Assembly (NCBI GenBank): GCA_963942565.1
Contig: OZ012688.1
Location: forward strand, 17,920,152-17,984,151
Reading direction: 5' to 3'
Length of the DNA: 64,000 nucleotides
Origin: Maea johnstoni
Lineage: Eukaryota > Annelida > Polychaeta > Spionida > Magelonidae
The position numbers were made by a program, and so were the translations under genes. How positions within the stretch are numbered: the first letter of the stretch is position 1; the number at the start of each line of letters is the position of its first letter. Of the stretch, positions 1-12,100 are shown one piece after another. The notes under the pieces were generated by a model. It was not told the DNA's origin. It ran no database searches and saw nothing but the letters and a program-made list of their open reading frames with translations.

Positions 1-1960
1 TATGTGTTTTTTTAATTATTATTATTATCAACAAAATAAAGATATATAAACAGTTGAATGTTATTTGTTTACTCAATCATGTACGTAAACATATTTACAG
101 TCAAAAAAATACAGCAACATATAATACAATAGATAGTGCATGTTGATATTGACAGTCTCTCAACTGGCAAATATCAACATGAAATACCACCCATCCTGAC
201 AAGCGCTCGTCAGTCTCAGAGTATTTATAAACATGCCAGAGTATTTATACGCATACGTGTCACTCACAACAATTCCGACACGTGCGATATTTCTAAATTC
301 TTTCGATCATTGGATTTCATTTTTTTATAAGATGAAGGGATTCAGGGAGGCTAATTGTGTTATGCCATGAAAACTGGTGCCGATATCTGCCTCGTCGATA
401 CCGTAACGTGGCGGCGCCTGGTGTGAAAATAATGAACTAACGGTAAGAATCTAAACTGGCTCGCTTTGAGCTTGGTATTCATACGCCCGAGCGCGCAATC
501 CCCACTTTGCGGGCAATAAACAAAAGCCCAGTCCCTCTCCATTCCGAAAATACCATGTTTAGTCAATACACTTGTATACGTCTCCATCTAGAGGCCTCAA
601 ACATCTCTGCCCCCAGTCGTCCTTTAGGAACTACGCAAAGGTACTACTCGCCGCAACACACCTCAGCACTACTCCATCCGGATCGCAGGAGTTCAAATCC
701 ATACAAACAAGGAACCATGGCACCACCTGTCCGCACAAGATATGCAGCAATTTGGGGGGTTCAGAATAATTTCAGATATGTCAGATTGGTCCAGATAGAT
801 ATATCAAAAGAAGATCTTCAGGCATGGATGGTTTGAAGAGTGTCGCTACAAATTTAAATGCACACTGCCTTCACACGTGATAGCCAGCAGTCAGACCTTC
901 ACCAAAGGCCACCTGTCTATGGAGACCAGTCTCAGAGTGCCCTAAGGTGAAATATAGTTCCCCTCTTAACGTGGCTTTATCCCAATAATGCACGAAGCAG
1001 CAAAAGACAGCCTGACAATTTTGGTAAAATCTTATAGGCGACAGCATGGCAAAATATTAGAGCGAAAGTAGCCTCAGCATTGGCAGAGTTCATTTTGAGC
1101 CCTGTGTGGTCTTTTGTGGTAGGTCTGACTGTTATAGTGGTGGGTTGTTTCAACCCCTAGAAGCATGTGAGGCCGTGCATTCAGTCTGCGCCTATGATTC
1201 CTATTGTATGAAGTGGTTCGTCTTGTAGCTTTAGTCCTGTACAGTGAAAGGTGGTAGTGGTGCAAAGATTCGTCCTAGATTACGTTTTTTCTAGAAGATG
1301 GAAGCCATTGGCCCCTGGCCAGTTTGCAATCTCAAGAGTACTGGTATACGAAGTGTAAAACGTAGTGAAATCTGCTTGCGGGCTGGAGAATTATGAACTT
1401 CCGAACAATAAATGCAACGTAGCGTTCTTGCTGTTGAATATACTCAGGACCTGATCTACCAAATGTCCCTGTAACCATGATAAAATGAAGTTGTTAGTAT
1501 TTATTACACACAAGTAACGTCAGTGATGGTCAATGATATGCTGTTCGGGATTGGCACCTTTAAAAATTTTCACGGTACGATAGAATATCAATATTTCCTC
1601 AATGATACAATATCTTAACAATATTTCTATTGATTAGGCATGCCTCTCAAGGACCTAATTTTGTTGAATTAAGCTCAAAGAAATTTGGCAATTGATAACG
1701 AAATACCTTCATGCGGAGAGGTCCAGGGAGCAAAAGAGTCAATTTTCTATTTATTTTAAATCTTTGATCATACTATTCATTTATACAGGATATGTAACTT
1801 TTTCTACGCAATACTTTTTCCCCATTCAATATCAATGGTGGTATCACGTCGAGTGCTGGTACCAATCCCTGCATTCTGTACACCTCTTCATTTTCACACA
1901 TTTTCTTGTCCATGTTGGCGTTCTGTGTCGGGATGAGGTCACTCAGTCACACAACCATAT
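1..1960. other. Gene-less left edge with decayed repeat pieces
   Basis: I see no exon with splice sites and a recognisable protein here. About 980-1050 is a diverged piece of the TTAA-flanked family B described below. 1066-1090 matches the tail of family A (cctcagcattgg). The rest of 360-1300 is somewhat richer in GC than its surroundings and carries short open frames on both strands that I cannot match to any family. Confidence 0.5.
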
Positions 1961-1966
1961 TGATAA

Positions 1967-2190
1967 CCCAATAATGCTCACAGCGGCCAAAAACAGTCGG
2001 ACAATTTTGATGAAATTTTGGAGGTAAAGGCATGGGTAGGAACATATTTGATGGAGAAATGTTAATCAATATATTTTCAACAACTCTCCTTCAAATATTT
2101 TGTAAAATTATTGTCTATTCCAAAGTTATGGTCAAAAGTATAATAGATCCAGGCGACAATATCTGCAGGAACTCTTTAAGCATTAATGGT
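1967..2190 (+). mobile_element. TTAA-type MITE, family B, copy 1
   Basis: Starts CCCAATAATGCTCACAGCGG and ends with the inverted counterpart GCATTAATGG next to TTTAA. The interior (heart of the family: caacaactctccttcaaata, then gtcaaaagtat) recurs at 3832, 5545, 8360 (inverted), 9477 and 42843. TIRs beginning CCC directly inside TTAA are typical of piggyBac-type non-autonomous elements. No coding capacity. Confidence 0.6.
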
Positions 2191-2449
2191 TTAAAGAACG
2201 CCACTGCCCAGAAGAATAATTGGCATTTTGAAAGTAAACTTGACATTGTGAAATTGTTTTACCAGTTATTATTATTTTAGCATAGGTTAATGTAGATGCA
2301 TTCATTAAATTCATCATTGAATTTAATGTGTGAAACTAAAAGGTGTGAATGAATAAAGAATTGCACAGTATGTGCACAAAGATAATCTTGGTTATACTTT
2401 CTAAAGTGTGGAATGATTAGAAAATTTGAGGCCAATGGTTCTCTAGTAT

Positions 2450-2647
2450 CCCTTATGCTGCTGGTGGCTAATTTGGCCAATACGAAATGATGCAAAAAAT
2501 CTGAAAGATGACTGGAACCCTGGCACATTGGTACTCATCTGAGAGTTCTCGGCGAGAGCTGTCTAATGAATACCAGCATGACAGGGTTTAGATAGTTTTC
2601 TTTGCATCCTAGTGCTTTGGACAAAAGTAGCCTCAGCATTGGAAGGG
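2450..2647 (+). mobile_element. TTAA-type MITE, family A, copy 1
   Basis: About 200 bp. Begins CCCTTATGCTGCTGGTGGC and ends CAGCATTGGAAGGG followed by TTAA. The left TTAA is mutated. The two ends are imperfect inverted repeats (CCCTT..ATGCTG against CCCTTCCAATGCTG). Same family as 3436, 7689, 7903, 13976, 17625, 42088 and 54903. Confidence 0.75.
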
Positions 2648-3435
2648 TTAACCATTAATTTCATTTTGTGACCAGTGTAAGTTCCCACTGATACCTTGCT
2701 GCATGATTAAATGCATGATTAACTAGATTGTAATAGACTTTGGAAAGGGAATCTTTAGTTCACAATTTTGCCACCAGGGGGATTTATTGATACGCGTGGT
2801 TTGCCACAGAAGTGTACAGTTCTATTTGTTTTTATTTTTTCTGTAGAATCAATTAGGTTGTATTTTAGTAGATAGCAAAAAGTTAGTTTGAATTTGATGC
2901 TGTGAAATATTTGATTAGGTTAATGAAAATAATAACGAATAGGAAATGATGAATGATTTGATTAGGTTGATAATAATAGGAAATGAAGTTAGTTAAAATG
3001 CCAATGTATCACAACAATTAAGTATAAAGGCTGCCTCTCAGGGTTACAACCAGGTATTTTGAAAATGCCTGTCTGAAACAGCTAGCGCAAAATATATGCT
3101 ACTTCAAATCGTTATACAAAATATAACTATATTTAGAGGTCTGCTGCAAAAAGGAGTACCTTTATTAAAGATGTTTTATTTATTGTTTTCTCAATGTGAG
3201 TGGAACTTTTAACCTTCGCCCGTGGACCATTGGCCCTTTATGTATCGGTAACTGTTGAAACTATTTTAACTGGATCTTAAGTTTCTGTTCCCTAGACATC
3301 CATCCTTTTGCGTACCTAGAGTGGTTAGTTCTAGGAAAATACCAAATTTAGTTCTAGAAAGGATTTAGTGACAATGATGTAGAGGTCCAGAGTTTGTATA
3401 GGATATCTTTCTGAAGTGTGCATTGGATGATTTAA

Positions 3436-3645
3436 CCCTTATGCTGCTGGTGGCTAATTTGTTCAATACGAAATGACGCAAAAAAAACTTTGAAAAAACC
3501 CATTGAAACCTCGGCATATGGGTACTCAACTATCAGTACTCAGCGAAAGCTATACGATGAATACCAACATAGGAGGGTTTAGATGTTTTTCAAATTTTTT
3601 TGTGACCTTGTGCTTTGGACGTAAGTAGCCTCAGCATTGGAAGGG
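3436..3645 (+). mobile_element. TTAA-type MITE, family A, copy 2
   Basis: Well-preserved 210-bp copy with TTAA intact on both sides (3432-3435 and 3646-3649). Begins CCCTTATGCTGCTGG and ends CAGCATTGGAAGGG. This copy defines the family boundaries and the TTAA target-site duplication. Confidence 0.85.
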
Positions 3646-3831
3646 TTAATTTAAATGTCGATAGATAGGACATTTCCTTTTAAACAGTAAATGTCTTGAA
3701 TAAGACACCAACCTGCTTCAAGTACCATAGTTCTCAAGACTATTAGAAATACAAAGGCCGCAGTCTTGAAATTTCATCATCAGTCCAAGCTCTGCGGCTC
3801 TAGTGTGGGCCTCGTGCTCTAGTCAGTTTAA

Positions 3832-4045
3832 CCGATTAATGCTCACAGCGACCAAAAGCAGCCTGACCGATTTGATAAATCATGTAGGCAGAAGCAAAGT
3901 CAGGAAAATATTTGATGGAGAAATGTTAATCTGAACATTACCCATAACTCTCCTTCAAATATTTTGTGAAATCATTCTCAGTTCCAAAGTTACTGTCAAA
4001 AGTATCTTCGATCCAGACGACAATTTCTAGTGGAACTCCTGTAAT
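3832..4045 (+). mobile_element. TTAA-type MITE, family B, copy 2
   Basis: Follows TTAA at 3828-3831. It begins CCGATTAATGCTCACAGCG and shares the family core (ctccttcaaata, tgtgaaatcattctcagttcc). The right end is eroded, so its boundary is approximate. Confidence 0.6.
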
Positions 4046-4907
4046 AATAGGTGTTGGAAAGTGAAACCTTACATGTATTTGGCATTTGTATTTCCTGTTG
4101 ATTTCACTTGTGTAATGTACAAGAGAAGTGTATTATGAGGCAATAGTCACTACCTGAATGTAATATCGCTTGTGTCATTGCAGTGATGCTGTTTGTCTGT
4201 CTGTTTGGCATGTTGATGATATGTGCTCTTCTGGTTGCAAATTTACTTTTCTACAAGAGAACTCTGCAGTAGACATCGAGATACAATAAGAGAGGTACCT
4301 TTTTCATTCCCGCCAAAACAAAGCCATACCTTCGGCCTCACTAATACAAATAGCAGAAAAAGCTGATATATGGAAAGGTGATGAGTAGATGTAGATTTCC
4401 TTCTGGCGGAGTCGCATTCTGTATGAGAGTGTGACTTGATAACTGTGCATGATCGCTAGTGTTTCCTCCTCCCCCTCTCCCTCCACTAGTCCGGCGTGTG
4501 GCCGCTAGTCGTGCTGATTTAAATACTACCACTATTTATACAATATCAATATTTATGCACATTGTACAATATATACACCGTTTAACATTATTACCATGTA
4601 CTTGAAATTTGTCAAATAAAATGTACAACTGTGAAAATAAAATTGATGTGAATATTGTTGTTTTTGTAAACCACTTTGGTAGACTAGGCCAAGAATCTTA
4701 TCTTTTTTATTCAACTTGGCTATATTTGTGGGCTGGCGAACACGTTGCAAGGGTGTTAAACAATATGGATTCCCTTCTCTAGGCCACAGTCTAAGCTCTG
4801 TCCAAAACTTGTCGAGAAATCACCAACACTCTTTGGTCCTTTCCTTTGTGTAACCGTGGCTTAGAGGATGGCTCTCCAGTTTGTGGACAGGACGGTCCTT
4901 TACCTAG

Positions 4908-5011
4908 TACAGGTGAACTTGGATATGACGGACTCAATGGGACCAAGCATATCGTCCGTCATATGCAGAAATCCGTCGTACAGTGGTCCGTCATATCCAA
5001 GTTCACCTGTA
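4908..5011. mobile_element. 104-bp hairpin element, family K, copy 1
   Basis: Perfect 26-bp terminal inverted repeats: TACAGGTGAACTTGGATATG plus ACGGAC at 4908-4933, and the reverse complement at 4986-5011. If the outer TA is the target duplication, it fits TA-targeting elements. A second copy begins at 25994 and runs into the assembly gap. Confidence 0.75.
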
Positions 5012-5544
5012 GCTACATACTTAAGTTTGGAGCAAGATGCATGTTTCCATTATTATACGGTTAGGAGAAGATTAACAAATAAATTGTATTGCAGTAAAAC
5101 CATACTTTATTTTCCTATAAGAGCATCAGTGTGTCACAGTAGCAGGATAGATGATGTGATCAGTCACAGCCTCTTAGAAGTGTTGGCAATAAAAAATGGC
5201 CTGTGAATTATCAAAGTAGGTCGTGATTATATGAAAATAGCCGACTGAACCCAAACAATGAATAAAACGGATTTGTATCTCAACATTACTTACTCAATGT
5301 GCCTTGCTTATTTGAGAATCTTGGCTACTCAGATCTCAACAGACATCTTTACTTGCTACAGCATTTGCTACAGCATCTATAAGGGTGTCCAAGTATCGTA
5401 TTTTTCCAAATAAGCGCACAGACCCCAAATAGCAATAACATTATCCTAACTTGCTACGCTCACATGCGCTTATTCAGACAAATACTAATCCTAGAGCACA
5501 GACAAACAGTCATGGAACAGCAATTTTGGGTAGTAGACATGTAA

Positions 5545-5893
5545 TAATTTTTAATCTTTGGCTAGGTGCTTAGACAATTTTGATGAAATTTTGCAGGCAT
5601 TTTTGGTTAGAAAAACATTTGATTGAGAAATGCTGATCAGAAAATTACCTACAAACTGAGACTGTCACCCAATAAATATTTTACATTGACCCATTAATGA
5701 GCAAATAGCAGTGAACAGTTGTGAAGAAATTTTTCAGCCTGAAGTAGTTAGAAAAACAATTGAAATAAAAATGTTCATTAGAACAATTCCAACAACTCTC
5801 CTTCAAATATTTTGTAAAACCATTTTCAATTTCTTATTTATTGTCAAATATGTTTTAGATCAACTATTCAGAGTTCTTAAGCATGAATAGGTT
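5545..5893 (+). mobile_element. Two abutting diverged family B copies
   Basis: 5545-5690 and 5692-5893 each carry the family B core (ttttgatgaaattttgcagg; caacaactctccttcaaata). The second starts ACCCATTAATGAGC and ends with the tail TTCTTAAGCATGAATAGG. Both are diverged. Confidence 0.5.
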
Positions 5894-6071
5894 AGGTGAT
5901 GACTCAGACAATATGCATGCTTATACATGTATTGCACAGCCTCGTGAGCACACCCATACAGCCCCAAAATAATCTGACTCTTCCCACCATACCTTTCCAA
6001 TGAAAGCACCCGGTGAAAAAAATAACCAGATCATACAAATAACTCTTCTTTAAACATTTTGAAATTCACAC

Positions 6072-6077
6072 TTTATT
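6072..6077 (-). promoter_or_regulatory. Candidate poly(A) signal for KLHDC10
   Basis: TTTATT on the plus strand, so AATAAA on the minus strand, about 620 bases past the KLHDC10 stop codon. It is the first clean AATAAA that I noticed downstream. The intervening stretch holds repeat material, so the true 3' end could differ. Confidence 0.25.
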
Positions 6078-6212
6078 TTCTGGTTGAAAATATCAAATAC
6101 CAATTTGGAGAATAACTCCTCCAACTAATAACGCGTATACTACACGGCATACCACATAGTTAGTGTAAGTTACATTGTCCATGACACAACCCTTGGAGGG
6201 GTCAGCCTCAAC

Positions 6213-6360
6213 TTTTGTGTGGTTTAAGTTTTCCCACTGACTGCACGCTATCGTTCGTCGCTACCTGGGTTGGAAGTCTGGCATAAAGCTTGAAGTGGAA
6301 AGTTGACAGTGACTTGGGATTTGTCACAGATTTTTCCAGCTATTCCAGTTTTCTGCATCG
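6213..6360 (+). mobile_element. Diverged tRNA-derived SINE, copy 1
   Basis: Resembles the SINE at 13234 and 37746: cactgactgc, then a B-box-like gggttggaagtc, then cagtgacttggg and ttccagctattccagtttt. The A box is eroded. Low certainty because of divergence. Confidence 0.4.
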
Positions 6361-6413
6361 TTTAAACCTGGCATGAAAGGGATGATTAACAATACTAAAT
6401 CCAAGATCATGTC

Positions 6414-6522
6414 CGAGTCTGTGCATGTATTCCTAACTTTCCCATGTATTCTTTTGCCATCAAAACCAGCTGGGAACCATCCTATTCCAGCAAAGGTCTT
6501 TCAGTCTTGGTACACAGAACAT
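6414..6522 (-). pseudogene. Decayed duplicate of the last KLHDC10 exon
   Basis: The plus-strand text at 6414-6522 (ctgtgcatgtattcctaact ... ccagcaaaggtctttcagtc) parallels 6706-6820 inside the real last exon. On the minus strand it still reads LKDLCWNRMV against LKDLCWDKVI of the gene, but it then stops early and has no family tail. It lies about 170-280 bases downstream of the true stop, in the same orientation, so it is most simply a partial tandem duplication of the BC-box exon that decayed. Use as an alternative terminal exon is possible, but no acceptor site supports it. Confidence 0.6.
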
Positions 6523-6692
6523 AATCTGGGCCTGTACAAATCCCGAAGAATTCAGAGGCTCCTGCGAGCCCGGAACTCGAGCGCAGTAGTACAGCCGGGC
6601 ACAAAGTTGGCCGGTTCGGCACAAGCCTGGCTCGTACGGGCCTGGAGATTGATTCGGGCTCATACAAGCCTGTGAATTTTTTCCTGTATATT

Positions 6693-6902
6693 TCATGCCT
6701 TGAGCCTGTCCATGTATTCTAATGGTATTCCTAACTCTTGCATTCGTTCCCTTGCCATCGACGCCAGCTGTGGCGTACTAGATATCACCTTATCCCAGCA
6801 AAGGTCCTTCAGGCTGGGTATCTTCAGCCAAATTTTATAAACATCTGAAGTCCTTACATGGTCTATACAGACCACACCGCCATACACGTACAAGCAACCC
6901 GT
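6693..6902 (-). CDS. KLHDC10: KLHDC10 exon 10 (BC-box, stop)
   Basis: Residues 312-380. Acceptor ttttttacag, phase 0, ends in TGA at 6693. It carries the last kelch strand (LYVYGGVVCIDHVR), KIWLKIPSLKDLCWDKV with the BC-box, and the tail ELGIPLEYMDRLKA, which parallels the human HLGLTQGLIERLK end. Confidence 0.93.
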   Translation of the reverse strand, partial: TGCLYVYGGVVCIDHVRTSDVYKIWLKIPSLKDLCWDKVISSTPQLASMARERMQELGIPLEYMDRLKA

Positions 6903-8858
6903 CTGTAAAAAATGAAAGCACACAATGAGTTAAATAACTTATATAGAAAAAATAATAACAAATTAATCAACACATTCACAATCTTGGGTGTGGGTTTATT
7001 TTGACATAATATTTCAAAATATTTATAACGAACCAATACTTTGAGAAGTACATTAATCTAACAGCCCTCTTCAAATAATTTTAAAGCCTACTATTTTTGA
7101 TGAGGTAGGAAACCCTATGGGATAGGGTAAGATTCCCTATATGGAAGGACACCCTATATGGTGAGGTAGGATGCCACAATAGGTAAAGAACACACCATGA
7201 GGTAGAGTAAGACACCCTCACTTTCTAAGGTGTTGGACTAAACATAATGTAACGTATTCCTCCGATAAAGCTCATAGACCCAAAATAACCGCACCCCCTC
7301 TTTTTTCTGAAAAATGTTGGCGTGCCATCACTCATGCGTCCAATCAGACTTGGGGTAACAAAAGAGCGTGTTTAAGCTCATAGCGTGCAAGCGATCAGGC
7401 TCGTTGCGTTAGATTGCCAATACCCACAAATGCGCTTCTTCGGAGGAATACAGTATATAGAGGGTGGAACTATTTCTGAAATTACCACACAACTTACTGA
7501 AGTTATCGCAGCAGAATGGAAATATGAAGGTTTAGGCATTTGAGCAGCTAGCTTTGTCCACTTGTAAGTTTTTAGATTCAGTTTCCAGATGTCACCGTAT
7601 ATTTCTGTGCCGTCATATCCTCCAAGCATATATACATCTGAAGCAAAGAAGAGGCGAGATGCTAGGCTTAGTAAAGAGGCGATAATAACCCTTGTGCTGC
7701 TGGTGGCTGATTTGGACAAAACAAAATAATTTGAAAAGGTTAAAAAACGAACCTGGCATATGAGCACTCACCTGATAGTGCTCAGCGAGGGCTTTCCAAT
7801 GAATACCAAGAATACCAAGATGACAGGGTTTACATGATTGTCAACTATTTTTGCGATATTGTAACTAGGGCAAAAAAGTAGACTCAGCATCACAAGGGTT
7901 AATCCTTCAAATTTTGAGGCTTCTTTCGCCCAAAGCACAAGGATACAAAGATTTTTGAAAACCATCCAAACCCTGTCATATTGGTATTCATTGGATACCT
8001 CTCGCTGAGTACTCTCAGATGAGTACCCATATGCCAGGGTTCTAGTCATTTTTCAAGTTTTTTGCATCATTTTGTATTGGCCAAATTAGTCACCAGCAAC
8101 ATAAGGGTTAAGGCATGTCTTAGAGTTGAGGGCAAGGAAAAGATTAGCAGTAAAACCCCCCTAAATTGACCACCTGTGGGTCCAGCCAAAACTGGTCAAC
8201 TTAGAGGGGTTCATTTTATCATAAAACTAATGGGAAAAGTTTGTTTGGGACTGGCAAAATGTGGTCACTTTAAAGAGGTGGTCAACTCAAATGCCTTGTT
8301 AGAAAAATATATCAAAAATCCTCAGGCCTGTTTTGGCCGCTGTGAGCATTAATGGGTTAATGCTTACAAGTACCTTCAGAAATTGAAATTGGAAATTAGA
8401 AATTGAAAATGACCAAACAAAATATTTGCAGGAGAGTTGTAGGTAATGTTCTCATCGACATTTCTCCATCAAATATTTTCCTACTTTGCTTTTGCCTGCA
8501 AGATTTCGCCTATATTGTAAGGCTGCTTTTGGCCGCTGTAAGCATTAATTGGTTAATGTACAAGAACAATTGGCCATAGTATTTGTGAAAGATTTCTTAG
8601 GAAAATGGCTGGAATATCGATTAACTTTTTAGCATAGCACTTAGCATATAAGAAAGGTTAATATCTGATAGGAAGTTGTTTTACCATCCTCCAGTTGAAC
8701 ACAGCTGTGGCACCTTCTGGGTGGGGGGTAACCTGGAACACAAAAACATCACTGTAGTATGTATATGGTTGTCCACCGGTTCCAGGGAATAACTTTTCAG
8801 TAGAAATTACATGGCTACCCATTGGCCTGAGGGAGGGCTGAGAGATTATTATCATTAC

Positions 8859-8913
<55 letters not shown>

Positions 8914-8944
8914 GTTATCATTATTATCATTATTTTTATTATAA

Positions 8945-8978
<34 letters not shown>

Positions 8979-9070
8979 CATTATTATTATTATCATTATT
9001 ATTATTATTATTATTATCATTATTATTATTATCATTATTACAATTATCATTATCATTATTATTATTATTA

Positions 9071-9116
<46 letters not shown>

Positions 9117-12100
9117 TATCATTATCATCATTATCATTATCATCATTATTTTTATCATCATTATCATTATCATTATACTAAGCATGTATAGAAACAGAGG
9201 TCTTACCATGTTCCGTGTCTCCATGACAAGCGTATTCATTCCATCTATTTTCTTTTAATTCAAAGCCACTTATCTGAAAAACAAACAAATAACATTAACA
9301 TGGTTGACTAGATCCTTAAATGCAAAAAAAATTAATATCCTTTAGGTAGGATGTAAACGTGACTATAATTTGTAAGTTCATTTGTAGAAAACACTTAAAT
9401 TAAGGTATGTAAATGACATAAATCATGGTTATTAAATGTGAGCCACAAATATCCAATATTGAATATGATCATTATTTGGAAAAATATTTAGAGGAGAAAT
9501 ATTAATCTGAAAACTAACAACAACTCTCCTTCAAATGCTTCGGAAAATCATTTTTAATTCCAAAGTTATTGTCAAAAGAAATAATAGTTGCAGATGACAA
9601 ATTGCGATGACAATGCGATAAGCGGGCTCTAGTGTGACTGTGGCATATACGATCTTAACCCAGTACCGACTTTTTAGACGGAGCCGATAGGTGAAAAAAT
9701 CAGGTCCGACCAGCCGATTTTAAAATCTTGCGATAGTCAGACCCTACTAAGTGTGACTGGGCCTTAAAATGGTCAATTTTTACCCTGTGGACCAAAAACA
9801 ATGCAGTTGGCAGAGTAGATCACATATGGTACCTCAGCAGGACAAGGGTTAAGCATTAATGGGTCAACTGAATGGTCAGCTATATGAATTATCAAGATCT
9901 CACCTGTTGGAACCCATATGCAATATAGGATCTACCTCCACCAATTATATACATCCTTTTATCATCAATGGCCACCTCATGGCGGTACCTGCATAAAGAA
10001 AGAAGGAGATGTCAGTACACCAGCAGAAATAATCACAGCGCAGGCATTTAATTCCTGCACTAAATACATGGGCAGCCCGGGAATAATACACAACCGCATG
10101 CCCGATTGCCACCCAGTTTCCTGGACGTGGATGATACCTCAGGTCCTTGACCTCAAAAATGAACGTAGCCTTTATTTGCAAACTATGTGTGTCATTGATG
10201 TGCTTGGCTTACTATTTTGACATGTTTTCCATGGTGTTTGTACAGCCAGGCATCGGCAGACATCCATTCGACTGGTGCAGGAATTAAATGTCTGTACTGC
10301 AGGCCAGAATCTGTTTTATCTGCAGTTCTCCTACTGACCCTATTTGATAGGTGGCTTCTTCCCATTTTACATCTTTACAGAGCTAAATAAAATATATACT
10401 TTTCAGATCATAATGAACGAAAAAGGAAAACAAACCATACAGTAATATTCTTCAATGCTAATAAATACATTTGCTGTGTTCGTGTTCGTTGTTTTCAAAA
10501 CCAAGGTTACTTATCTTTCTCTCCTTGTTTTAACCTAAATTTAGCCTCCACATCCAGACCTTTTCACATAAGACAGCTGTACGCATCTGGTGAATTAATA
10601 TATTGCATATTTCATCATTCACATACTGCCGTAACTTCGCTTGTATAAGACGCACCTTTTTACACAAATTCTTATACTGCAATCAGGGTTGCGTCTTATA
10701 CACAAAGCTAGAGATCTAGGATGTTTTACATCGAGTCCCCAGGCCACTTGGAGATTGTCTAATTACAATTATAATGCAGTCAAGACAATGTCCATCGATG
10801 TCTGCCGTGGCATTTATGAATTGTAATTACCGTACCACCCTCCAATAGAATTTACTAATTACAATCAATATCATGCCTAGGACAATATACAAATATTTCC
10901 CGCGGGAAAACCATCCTCCCTCAGGGAGACATTCCATCAGGATACCCACACTGGCATGGCATATTTGTTTTATTATACCGAACAAACCCCAATTTGGTAA
11001 AATATCAATGAAAACAAAAATAACTGCTTGTAGATCCAGTGAGAACGGTGGACATTTTGCCGGTGGACATTTTGCCGGCGGACATGATGGAATGGCCAAC
11101 CTTCGTAAGCCAATCACGGCTTACGATTTTCACGTGAGGTATAATAATGGGTATTGTGCACCGACACAGGGTGATAAGCATTGCTGTCACGTTGATGTCA
11201 CATATCTAGGGTTGCATACCGTTAACACGAAACGGTACGATACCGGTACCGGTACTGGCGAAACGGTACCAGTGGTACCGGTATCATTAACAGCGAAACG
11301 GTGCCTCTGATCTCCGAGGCCTGATCGGCTTTTTTACGATGTTCAAGTCGCTAACAAGTGTGGTTCCATTCCTCAATTCTACGACAACATTCAATAGTAG
11401 AATTGGGGAAAAGAACCAACGATTGAGACGGACATTGACAAAGTTAGCCGAAGCAAATGATCGCCACCACACACTGCAAACGTGCGTGGGATGTTATATC
11501 GTATCGTGTTTCCCGCCGAAAACTATTCCAGACAGCGTGTCTATAACTCTTTCGGCGGGAATCAGCACACAATGCGTCATCGCCGCATCGGATTGGCCGT
11601 AAATAATTGATTCATCTATTGAAAACGAAGCGGTACTTAAAAAACGAAACGGTGCCTTTTAGTATCAGTTCTCAACGAATCAGTAAAATACCGGTTCTTT
11701 TCGAAATGAGTCTAGGTTCCTATCGGTACCCGAGTACCGTACCGGTATGCAACCCTACACATATCAATCATTTCAAAATGCGCTTCACTGCCTTTCTAGC
11801 ATTATTCATGAGGAGTTGATTTTCCCACAATATTTCCGAAAAGGGGGTGCGCACTATACACAAAGCTTAGGTCTATACATCATTTTAAAGGCTTGGACAA
11901 GGGATGCGTCTTATATCCGGGTGCGTATTATACACGAGAAATTACGGTAATTGCTTTAAACTAAAGAAATTGCTGGTGAAACATCCTCTAGAGACCAGGG
12001 AGTCTTCCAAACTCCTTAAATTCAATTTCTTCTCCTTCCAAATACTTGTTTTTTATTGTAATAACATGAAAACATGTTTCGTTTAAATTAAGTGTGTTTT

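Noticed and set aside
507-836. 109-codon frame in the left edge
   Set aside because: No similarity recognised, no splice sites and overlapping frames on both strands; cannot be supported as a gene.
8811-9191. Long tyrosine-rich and isoleucine-rich open frames
   Set aside because: Translation of an (ATT)n array in an intron; no protein.
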